Assembly: GCA_036897625.1 (NCBI GenBank)
Contig: JAYMTA010000779.1
Coordinates: 1 to 24,282 of the forward strand
DNA length: 24,282 nt
Source of the DNA: Pelargonium cotyledonis
Taxonomy: Eukaryota > Streptophyta > Magnoliopsida > Geraniales > Geraniaceae
Direction of reading: 5' to 3'
Shown here: piece after piece, positions 10,774 to 19,731 of the stretch
Layout: each line of letters begins with the position of its first letter
Position numbering within the stretch: position 1 is the stretch's first letter
The notes under the pieces: model-generated
What the model was told of the DNA's origin: nothing
Database searches by the model: none
The model's input: the letters and a program-made list of their open reading frames with translations, nothing else
Made by a program: the position numbers and the translations under genes

Positions 10774-12215
10774 AGAAAAGGCTTAAGCAGATCACTTTTC
10801 TTCCGTGGGCGATTAGCATTGACAATATGGAATTTGTAACTTATCTGGTAAGTGGAAAGTCGGTTCCTTACATTCTGGAAAGTTCCATTGGGTTTTAAAT
10901 TCATGTTTATTTCCTTCCTCGATTGGTTGCACTACACATCATGTGTTTATCTGAATTAATTTGCCAGATATAAATATTCCTATTATCCTCCAATCCTGTT
11001 TATCGTTTTGTTCTCTCTCTCTATATCCCTTTTATCCTTGATAAAAACGAGCCTATCTAATAAGCACTTGACAAGGCTGTTAAGTTAGTAGATCAAGTTT
11101 AAACTCTGCTCTTTTAGTCATGTTGTATACTTGCTTTTCTAGGCCTTTCATTAAGCACTTGACATGGCTGTTAAGGTAGGTTTAAGTTCACTCTTTTAGT
11201 CATGCCGTTGTATACTTGATTTTCTCGCGTCATCACATATCTAGATGTATACCTAGCAATACGACCTGCAGGTCTAGCACGGGCCATACAAAAAACTCGT
11301 GTTATTATCAAGATGTGTTTTTTGTTGCCTGTTTAGGCCCACGGTCCATATTGACAGGTATTTCTAGATGTTAAATTACCCTCGATTGATTTTGTAGTGT
11401 CCTGAAATTTTGATGTGGAATCAAGTACACTTCATAGGATATTGTGTAGAGTTCTTTTGAAAAAGGAAGGAAAGAAAAAGTGATTGATGTTTTGTAGGTT
11501 TTGCTTTGCTGCAATTTTCTTTTGGTGGGAAGTGAATGAATCATGAGATACTGTAGGAAAACTGAAATGGAGACAAACAACTATATTAACCAATTTATCG
11601 GCCAATTATAAGAACAATATGGGCGCTTTTATTGGGACAAGCTTAGTTAAGCATCAGTCATTAAATATTTTGTTTAGATTTTCTTTCTTTGCGATTATCA
11701 ATAGTATTCATTTAATAAACTATTTAATATACTTTTGAGACATGGGAGTAGTCTAATTTAACCAATTGTTACAATGCATATTCACAAGTGTACGAAGAAA
11801 TGTGCAACTTCATTTTCCTCAAAATCACTCATTTTAAGACATGGGAGTAGTCAAAATCTGAGTCAAGATATAAGAGAGAAAGAACAAAAAAGGAAATAAA
11901 AAAACAAGAAACAATGACGATACATGTAGTTCTCTGGGAATTTATAAAACTATAAAAGCAACTTAAGTAAAAGCCATACGTTTTTAGAAAAAATCATGAG
12001 TTAAAAAAGAACTCAATATTCAACAGTGTGCAGAACAAGCAGCTTCTGAACAATCAATTTTGATTCAATTACAGATACTATCCAGAACTCAAAATAGATT
12101 TTGGAGAAAAAAATTAGCTACAATTTACTCATCTATCCATGTTAAGTATAGCGAGCAACAATGCCTACTTGGTAAAGTTACACATACAAAAAGGGAAGGA
12201 GGAACTTCACACAGC
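10774..12215. other. CUL3 3' flank and intergenic DNA
   Basis: The beginning should be the CUL3 3'UTR, but no single polyadenylation site is certain. Further on I find no coding exon. Two direct copies of GACATGGGAGTAGTC (11739-11753 and 11838-11852), each preceded by TTTTGA or TTTTAA, resemble right ends of Stowaway-like MITEs, but no partner left ends are clear. A diverged tandem duplication at 11061-11225 is listed separately. Confidence 0.5.
11061..11225. repeat. Diverged tandem duplication downstream of CUL3
   Basis: Copy 1 (11061-11140) and copy 2 (11152-11225) share TAAGCACTTGACA, GGCTGTTAAG, CTCTTTTAGTCATG and TTGTATACTTG in the same order. Small indels between copies leave them 80 and 74 bp long. 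The spacing of about 91 bp suggests one old unequal duplication. No coding frame is shared, so this is a noncoding flank feature. Confidence 0.7.
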
Positions 12216-12500
12216 TAACCTAAACTTTACGCCTTTTTCACGTAGCTGCCTAAGCTTTTTTCAAATCAACTAACTCTCCAAAGTTTGAAATTACTGAACC
12301 GTGTTAAAATATACAAGAAAAATCTTCTCACATCAAAATATTTTAAAATAAACCTTGTAGTTACTATAGCACCATGCACCTGATGTGAGAGAAGACCATG
12401 GAACGATTTAGGACATTCAAACTTTGTAGAGTTGGTTGATTCGTGAAGAAGTTTTGGCAACTACGTGAAGAAAAAAACCTGTAAAATTAAGGGTGATTGC
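12216..12500. mobile_element. Fold-back (long inverted repeat) MITE-like element
   Basis: The two halves are reverse complements over about 120 bp with moderate mismatches. The left arm has TTTTTCACGTAGCTGCC (near 12234-12250), ACTCTCCAAAGTTTGAA and CTTCTCACATCA (12324-12335). The right arm carries the matching TGATGTGAGAGAAG (12381-12394), TTCAAACTTTGTAGAGT and GGCAACTACGTGAAGAAAAA. Only about 45 nt separate the arms, so an RNA across it would form one long hairpin. No transposase is present and I could not settle the exact ends or a target duplication, so the family is open. The open frame on the minus strand here is a by-product of the palindrome. Confidence 0.75.
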
Positions 12501-13137
12501 GTGTAGTAACCCCAAAAGAGAATGAAGAAGAGACCACAGCCTACTTCTGCAATATACTTCCAAAATCTACAGGACAAGCAATAATTATGAGAAAGCTGAA
12601 CAGATTTGAACTTTGCAGAGCATCTGAAAGAGTCTATTTAATTAACTTACCACTTGCTGAATTGAATCTCTTTCATCTGGAGCCTGGGACATCGATTTGT
12701 AATGCGAGTTGAACTCCAACTCAGATCTGAAACACGACTCAACCACGATATCAAGCAACTTAGGCCCTCTGCCCTATTCATTAGCAGCAGCTACAAGGTG
12801 CGCAACAAACCTATCACCAAGAATTTAACTGCAGTGTATTCTCCTCCCATTTGCAAAAACAATGCTTCAAATGTTGATTCTGGGGACTTGACATAGCCTA
12901 AGGTTTGAATTGACTCTGAATAAACTAAGGGCCTTAGCAAGTCTTGTAAAAATTAGGTTCCTATTGAAACTCTTGAGAGGCAATAAAACTCGGAAGCACC
13001 GGCCCAAGATTTGTAACTACAAGGATTTAACTGACTTCTTGATAATAATATTTTAGCACACTTCTCTAGGAATTGAAAGAGGCCATCCAAGGATTTTGCT
13101 TACCAGGCAGAAATGTTAACGAAATTTACATTATATC
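12501..13137 (-). other. 3' flank of the TOD1-like gene with exon-like segments
   Basis: This stretch lies directly after the TOD1-like stop codon on the minus strand. It contains a convincing splice-site set in that orientation: acceptor GTGTTTCAG before 12726, donor GTG|GTAAGT after 12651, and acceptor TGTCCTGTAG before 12566. A 76-nt exon and a following one could therefore belong to a spliced 3'UTR or an alternative 3' end. Some frames read well (for example MSQAPDERDSIQQV) but stops interrupt extension upstream, and I recognise no family. Introns this far after a stop codon would expose the transcript to nonsense-mediated decay. Tentative. Confidence 0.3.
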
Positions 13138-16100
13138 TCAAGATGTATGTAACGGTGATATCAATTCCCTATGCCGGAAAAGTTTCAGTAGTGCTCTGCG
13201 TTCACAGTCCTGCATAAATTGAGAGACAAAAATAAAATAAATGAACAATATTGCCTCAAACACTGCGATGAATGACAAAAAATAAAATATAACAACATTA
13301 AGGATTGACATATTCCAACTGAAAGAAATAACTGTGCTAACAACATTAAGGATTGACATATTCCAACTGAAAGAAATAACTGTGGCTAAGGAAGTTTTTA
13401 GAAATGGTCAATGAAACTCTACAAAGAAATCTGAAAAGTCATCATAATCAAGGTCATTTTTGTTTTTTAATTATCTACGTGGTTCCACTGGAAGTAAATT
13501 ACACTTTTATACAAGTACATATGGTGACAATGAAAATATACAATATTCTCATTAATTCTTATATTTGAATATGAAGTTACCTCCAAAGATATATCAACAA
13601 AACATAACCCATACAGCACATATAAAACAAGATGAATTTGATTAAGACAGATACTAAATGCAACATTATCATCATATTTCAGTACAATTAGACTAATCAT
13701 GGGAACTAGGTTGATATATTAAGATACTTTAGTAGCAAAGTTGTAACAGTTACCTATTGCAACATAAACTAAACTACTTCGATTTAGCTACTCACAGAAG
13801 TCATAATTACAAAAAGTATGAAGTAGTATAATAGTCACCTTAAACATGTTCAGGTGAAACGGTTCATCTGGATTCATTCTCCTCAATTTCAGATAAGTAT
13901 ATGCAAAGCTTAGTTGATCGCGTGATGTAAACCGATTTACTTCGTTAAACCACAGACATGAAAATAAATTGGACATTGGTGTATGGGCCCGGATAATAAA
14001 GGAACCTTCAGGAACATCTGCAAAGCGCATGTAACAGAGAATGAACATAGTATTTCAAGGAATGAGTATTGAAGAAGCAGTAAACTATGAGTGTCCAGAA
14101 CGAAAAAAGAAAGGTTCAGCTGAAACGCACAACTTGGAAGAATAGTATTTGAATCCGATGGGTCAAACTTGGTGAGTCCATCAGATTGGTAAAAAAGAAA
14201 CTGTTCATCAATGGCAGTGTGGTTGTACTTATTTAGACGCTTATTTTGAAGCACCTCCTCCCACACACAATGGCGATCATAATGGTTTGAAATGGCATAC
14301 TCTGATCTTGTTTGCCACAGAAAGTGTTCAATAATCAGCATTGGATCAGTGTGGAGTCGCATCTTACTGTCAACCCAAATTGAATACCTGAAAAATAACA
14401 AATCAAAAGGGAAAACAGATTCAAAATTTTCAGTTTAGAGCATGGCTTACAGCCTAAAAAATGAGAAGGTCGCTGTGTGAGAATCACCTTGAAGATGGGA
14501 AGAGACGATGCGATAGAAACTTCGGCACCTTTCCGGTTCTCCTCATGTCCTCATATGGTAGGTTCCTTACAGTAACTACTCTCCATAAACCAATATGCCC
14601 TTCTTGGTTAGGAATGCTTCCCTCTGATGATAGTTGTAACAGCGTTTGTTCATCCACGAACATAACAAAGCAAACATTTTTCTTGGAATATTCACTGATC
14701 TGAACCAAATAAGATTATTTTTAATGTCACAGGAAGGATAGAAAAAACACACAAAATATCCTAGAGCTAGTTGATGTACACAACAAATCACTACACAAAG
14801 CACATTGTTTCAATGAATTAATCAAAATGCTACCTATAAAAAACTTTTACATACAAATTAGAAAAGAAAAAAAGTTGGACCAATAATAACAACTTCGCAA
14901 TAATATGCCTTCAACTTGGCATGTCAGAGATTAAAAACCACCTGCTCATGATATACATCAAAGAGTCGTATTGTATAGAGAATTGTATTATATGATCTTC
15001 TACTCTCTTTCTATTTCTTTTCTTATCAAACAAAATGAACAATCATAGTAAAAGAAAATAAAAACTCTCATTTTTGAAATAAATAACTATACTTTAGTCA
15101 ATTGGTAAAGACAGCAATGAGCTTGGAAAATAAGAATTTGTTTGCATCCTTATAGTTGTTGATTATTATTTCATACAACCATGAAACATAAAGAGCTCTG
15201 ATAAGTTATGTTTGTTTTACCAGTTTGCTTGTTGGCCTCCTCAGAAAGTCAGATTTCCCAAAAATGCAAGAAGATACTACAACCTTGCAGGTGTTCATGT
15301 AAGCCTTATCCTTCTCATCCAAATCAAATCCGGTACTTTCAGATCCTGGTGGTCCTTTAACAAAACCACAATGAAGTGTCTGATTTCTGGCATAGAAGGA
15401 TTTCTCTCTTTCCTCAAGTGTTTGATGCCCTCCAAATCTAGGCTCAAATATGTTATTACCCAATGGTTTTACATCTTGTCCAATGTATTCTACCAAAATT
15501 TTTGTAAAATTCATATATTCTTCAGGTTCAACAAGATACTCAACTTGTTTTGCAAGCCCAATTTCACAAGGGAAATCTAAAAAAAAAAAAAAAAGGAGCA
15601 CAAAAAAAGTGTCAAATAAAAGAACTCACACAGAAAAATAATACAATCATGTATGAATGTATGACAGTATGAGGTTCTTAAGATTAAGCATACAATTATA
15701 AAAATTATTGCACAAGCTGGAAAATTATAGTATGAAATTACTAATTCATCAACATCATTCAAACACTCCATAGCAGAATGTTTTGCAGAGGCAAATAGAT
15801 TCTATGACAAGCAGGCAAATAAATTTTTGAATCTCATTCAGCTTTTCTTGTCCAAAAAGTTAAATCCTTGCAAGTCGAAAACTATTACAAAACAGAATCA
15901 AAAACACTTTTTGCTTTTGAATTGAATCATCTAATTTCAACTTTCTGCTCAAATTCAACCAATGCAGGCCACTTATTAGAAATAAATTCAACAACATTTC
16001 TATATTCTGGGACTTCAGAGTCATAGAAACAAAATGACTCCGGAGATTAGAGGTCTCAAATTCAATATTTAAAAGGACTAAAACAATGCAGATAGCGGAA

Positions 16101-16622
16101 TCATCCTAGAAACAAAATAGCAATCGATTGAGTTCTTAAATTCAATGTTTAGGAGAATTAAAAACAACAAGAACAATGCAGATAACAGAATTATTCAAAA
16201 GTTCAAAGGCAAGCGATTCTCTTCTTACGCTGCCGACGCCGCTTGCTTTTCGGTACTGAAGGCTCTTCTACATCAGATCCTATCTCATCATGCTCTGCGA
16301 CCTTAGGTCGCTTTCGTTGCAGTTCATGCCAAGCCGAAATGTGACTCTCAATTTTACCTACAAAACGCAAAAAGCGCAATCACACACACAAGAACATCTA
16401 CCTCTCTCTCGGCAACCAAACAGCGCCAGAAACTCCAAACTCACCGTAGAAAACAACTTTGAGAGCAAAAAACGCCAAATAAACCAGAAAAACGGCGGCG
16501 AGCAGGCGCCACGATCTCTGCAGAGTAATGCGACTACATCTCCTCCGACGTGAGGACCTGGATCCAGCCAGGACTCTCCTATCAGGCAACAATTCGCCAC
16601 AGTTAAGCTTGGAAAGAGTCAT
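13138..16622 (-). CDS. TOD1/MUCI70-like protein (DUF616), Golgi-type membrane protein
   Basis: The family (PF04765, glycosyltransferase-like) includes Arabidopsis TOD1, reported as a Golgi/ER alkaline ceramidase affecting turgor, and MUCI70, needed for mucilage polysaccharide. Seven coding exons on the minus strand: 16622-16402, 16344-16229, 15576-15221, 14699-14488, 14387-14131, 14017-13839 and 13209-13138. All phases close to give 470 aa, close to TOD1 (462 as recalled). A basic N-terminus is followed by one transmembrane segment (about 38-58), fitting a type II Golgi protein. A Lys/Arg-rich linker then leads to the conserved domain from about 114. Its motifs are FGGHQTLEEREKSFYA, CGFVKGP, STGFDLDEKD, VVSSCIFG, RTGKVPKFLSHRLFPSSR, YSIWVDSKM, SNHYDRHCVWEE, FIIRAHTPMSN and DCERRA near the C-terminus. 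Enzymatic activity is not proven from sequence. The exon 2 acceptor is my least certain junction; the other joins are firm. Confidence 0.92.
13291..13384. repeat. Perfect 48-bp-period tandem duplication in TOD1-like intron 6
   Basis: 46 bp starting AACAACATTAAGGATTGACA at 13291 recur without mismatch at 13339-13384, with a 48-bp period. It lies in the last intron of the TOD1-like gene, well clear of the splice sites. Identity between copies implies a very recent duplication or possibly an assembly artefact. Confidence 0.9.
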
Positions 16623-17817
16623 TGTAAAAGTGCGCGAATCAAAATTGCAAAAACGTCGGTGGGAGATTGCTCCGGCGCCGGAGCGCAGTCTCGGCGCAGA
16701 GGAGCGGTAAATAGAACGGCGGAGGGAAGAGGAGGAGAGTGAGAGGATCTATGAATCATCGGAGGAGCTGTGATTGGGAATGTATCGGATTGGAGGACGA
16801 AGAAGGAGGAATAGGAGAAGCTGTAGCGTAGACGGATACATTTTCCTGCACGAACCCGGTCAGGTGAGTCTGTGTATTTTGGGTCACCAACAAATATGTC
16901 GGCAGGATCTAAACGGCATCGTTCGAACTGGTCAATTTATGGAAAATGTTACATTCGACTCCTTTGACCATCTATTTTGTTTTGAATTAGCTCCTTTTTG
17001 TTTTCTCTTACAATTTGGTCCCTAACTATATGGCAAAACAAACCCAACTCGTTTTATAGCGGGTTCGGCTATGCATTTATCGACCCAGCAAACAAGTCGA
17101 ATCGGTCATTGTGTGAAGAAAAATTGAACCGGGTCTGGCAATAAAAAAAAACGATGCGTTTTTAGCTTACAATCGACTTGAAATTCGACCACACTCAGAT
17201 ATTCTGCCACCTCTATTAACTATATATTGTTTTATTTCGAATTGATTCCATTCACAACGGTGGCATTAACTTAGATATATATGTGAAAAAATAAGTTTTT
17301 GTTTGTGTGATGCTTTAGTAGCTAAAGTAATGAATAATGTCATATTCCTTCCATAACAACAACAACAAAATGAATGAGGCTATATATTTTGGGACAACAT
17401 TCAATAAAAATGATGTGACGACAAGTCTCTCAACCACACAGTTTTGTTCCCAATTGATCACGTCGGTAAATTTAGCTAATTTATAGCGTCATGTGGCCGT
17501 CATATCAACTCAAATTATCTAAGAAAAGTTGTCAGGTCAGCATAATTTAAGAACGTCATTGTGAATTAGATCAATTTGAAACGAAATAACATAGTTTGGA
17601 ACGAACTTGAAACAATAAGTCCGGACTAGTCACGGAACATGAAATTGAACAACTCAAAATGGACTCCAAATAGTCACGGACACTCCCATTATATCTACTA
17701 ACAGTACAATTAAAAAAGAAAATGCAGCATAGGTAAAGAGCAAAAAGTGAGCAATGAGCCAAACCAGAAACGTCCACAACCTATCAATGTCATCACTACA
17801 TTTCAAAACCAAAACCC
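16623..17817. other. Divergent intergenic region between TOD1-like and DUF26 genes
   Basis: The first 130 bp or so are the TOD1-like 5'UTR and promoter (minus strand). Further right, phrases such as CAATTTGGTCCCTAACTA (about 17010-17027), GTCATGTGGCCG, GTCAGGTCAGCAT and AAATTGAACAACTCAAAATG recall decayed dispersed DNA elements common in dicots, but I cannot define ends. Homopyrimidine and CAACAACAACAA stretches (near 17356) are low-complexity. No coding exon is supported; the short open frames are not family-like. Confidence 0.45.
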
Positions 17818-17825
17818 TATAAAAA
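17818..17825 (+). promoter_or_regulatory. TATA box of the DUF26 gene
   Basis: TATAAAAA lies 80 bp upstream of the DUF26 ATG, preceded by CCC and followed by an A-rich leader. A start near 17850 would leave a 5'UTR of about 50 nt, normal for a small plant gene. Confidence 0.6.
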
Positions 17826-17897
17826 AAATAGTAACAACCAGAAATCAAAATATCCAAAAAGTAGCAAAAGCTCCAACACTATCTTACAATCTTAGCC

Positions 17898-18548
17898 ATG
17901 ACCAACCCTTCTCATCAAATCTTCATCTTCATCATTGTATCTCTCCTCACCTTCTCAACAACCTCAGTTTCCACCAACCTGTCCTGCTCAAATATTAACC
18001 ATACCAATATTGTTGCTGATCATCATGAACTGGCTCTTGAGACACTGCTTCTCCAGCTCAGAGCTGAGGTCACTGTGGTCTCCAAGAGGGTCTCAACTGG
18101 TGTGGTTCAATATGGCAACAATGGGACCAAAATCTATGGTCTTGCCAAATGTGTCCACTTTGTGTCTCCAAAGGAGTGTGAGGTTTGTGTAGAAATGGCC
18201 ATTGAGAAGCTTCATGACGAGCTTTGTGGAAGCAGCAAAAATGGGGGCTCTGTGGCTGCAAGGTACTGTTTTGTTGGTTATGACAGTGACAGCTTCTTTG
18301 GTGGTTATGGTACTGAGTATTGGGAGAGTGATGGTGGTGGTGTTGATATGGGGAAGGAGGTGAGGGTCAGGGTGTTAATGTGGTGGGGAGGTGGGGTTGT
18401 TTTGGTAATTTTGGTTGTGGTTCTTACTTGGTTGCTTAGAAGATCTATCATCAATAAGACTAAAGTAGCTTCATTTGGTGTAGCAGAAATTGCAGATCAT
18501 ATTGAACAAGAAAATGAGATGGGAATTGGAAATAAGGGAATTGTGTGA
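17898..18548 (+). CDS. Single-DUF26 (Gnk2-type) membrane protein
   Basis: DUF26/Gnk2 domains are extracellular, cysteine-rich plant modules found in CRRSP secreted proteins, plasmodesmata-located proteins (PDLPs) and cysteine-rich receptor kinases; some bind mannose and inhibit fungi. This intronless 216-aa frame has a signal peptide (1 to about 26) and one DUF26 domain, with the diagnostic C-X8-C-X2-C at Cys85, Cys94, Cys97. Further cysteines are Cys30, Cys110 and Cys124. A transmembrane helix (about 162-180) follows, then an RR stop-transfer and a 35-residue cytosolic tail without a kinase. PDLPs normally have two DUF26 domains, so this is a one-domain relative. Ginkgobilobin is also single-domain but lacks the membrane anchor. 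The start is the first ATG after the TATA box and gives a proper signal sequence. The exact role (plasmodesmal, defence) is inference. Confidence 0.88.
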   Translation: MTNPSHQIFIFIIVSLLTFSTTSVSTNLSCSNINHTNIVADHHELALETLLLQLRAEVTVVSKRVSTGVVQYGNNGTKIYGLAKCVHFVSPKECEVCVEMAIEKLHDELCGSSKNGGSVAARYCFVGYDSDSFFGGYGTEYWESDGGGVDMGKEVRVRVLMWWGGGVVLVILVVVLTWLLRRSIINKTKVASFGVAEIADHIEQENEMGIGNKGIV

Positions 18549-18591
18549 ATACGATCATTGATCAAAGAGTGAAATTGCAATCTCTGTTTGT

Positions 18592-18857
18592 GTTGCATTT
18601 TGATTTTTTGATTTTTTTTTTTTTTTGGGTTTTTAACTACGTTACCAAAGCGAGTCCGCATTCAACACCTTTAAGTCATATCATATTCAAACTAATTCTT
18701 ATTCGAGTCAAGTAGGACCACAATGGCAGCAAAGCTCTCCTACAAAATTTTAACGCAACTACATTTCTTGAGACTCGAATTCAATCTTGAGACCTCATAA
18801 CTGAAACAACCATTTATCAGTTCATCTACGAGTTTGGGGTTGCATTTTGATTTTTGA
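18592..18857 (-). mobile_element. Antisense tRNA-derived SINE with ~19-bp target duplication and poly(A)
   Basis: GTTGCATTTTGATTTTTGA occurs at 18839-18857 and, with one extra T, at 18592-18611. These bracket a 227-bp insert (18612-18838). Read on the minus strand, the insert starts CCCCAAACTCG and has an A-box-like CTGATAAATGGTTG (18820-18807). A B-box-like GAATTCGAGTC follows at 18782-18772. It ends in 15 A, seen as T at 18612-18626. Internal pol III boxes, a 3' poly(A) tail and long target duplications together identify a SINE retroposed in antisense orientation. The B box has drifted from GGTTCGA. It starts 44 bp after the DUF26 stop codon, hence probably within or at the end of that gene's 3'UTR. 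Confidence 0.78.
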
Positions 18858-19496
18858 AGTGCATTGAATCTATGTTATGTGTTGTTGACTAGTGCATTAA
18901 ATGCTTAACATGTTAGAACATCTAATCCAAAGGCAAATTTTACACATGATTGGATCACATGGCTCACATATTTTCAGGCCTAAACATTTTTCTTACAATG
19001 TTGGAGGCCCATACATAAAATGATCCAAAACACAAACTAGTTTAAAAAAAAGATAAACAAGAGTATCTCATAATCATTGACTATAATATTAATTTGTACC
19101 TGATGGTTTAAAATATACACACATTTTGATAGGTCTTTAGATAAATCCACAACAACCACATGGGATCAAATGAGGAATTGGGCCAGAATCTGGTCCTCAT
19201 TTAATGTTTTAAAAGATTTCCAGAAACCATTAGTTGTTTGCATGATGAAAAATAATAAACAGGTCATGATCTATCAAATACTTTTATTTTGTCCTATTTT
19301 ATACCATTTTCCTGAGGAATATGTACGTAGAATTTGGATTCTTGAACCATTCGCACAAACCAAACCCAACATAATTATAGAATGAACCCAACAAAAATTA
19401 TATATAGAATTATATTCCAATAATTCCACAGTTAGCATCTACAACTACAATCTTAATTTTTATAATAAATACACTAACAAAAGTATCAACTTTGGC
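18858..19496. other. Intergenic DNA upstream of MLO
   Basis: AT-rich, with no coding exon seen on either strand. It should contain the distal MLO promoter. No repeat boundaries were recognised. Confidence 0.45.
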
Positions 19497-19505
19497 TATA
19501 TAAAT
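19497..19505 (+). promoter_or_regulatory. TATA box of the MLO gene
   Basis: TATATAAAT lies 235 bp upstream of the MLO ATG. A start near 19530 would give a leader of about 200 nt rich in CTTTC and CTCTCTC, as is common in plant mRNAs. No upstream intron is needed. Confidence 0.6.
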
Positions 19506-19731
19506 TTCCGTGAAAGCCGTTTCATTTACAAGAAATACGCGCTTTCACATTCATAAGTTCATATCCTTGTCACTACTTAGTCATTTTCTTTCAATTTCTC
19601 TCTCATTTTCTTGCACCAGAAAATCACTGAACTCCTCAAAACCTTCCCCACTAACCCTCTTCACCAATTGTATATCTTCATTTTCTTTTGATTGATTCAC
19701 ATTTCTTGATCAAGATCAAGAAGTGAGAGCT

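Noticed and set aside
12266-12896. Open frames on both strands between CUL3 and the TOD1-like gene
   Set aside because: One is the palindromic arm of the fold-back element; the others lack any recognisable domain and lie in the TOD1-like 3' flank.
15092-15140. tRNA A-box-like TAGTCAATTGGTAAAGAC in a TOD1-like intron
   Set aside because: No B box at the proper distance and no target duplication, so neither a tRNA gene nor a SINE can be supported.
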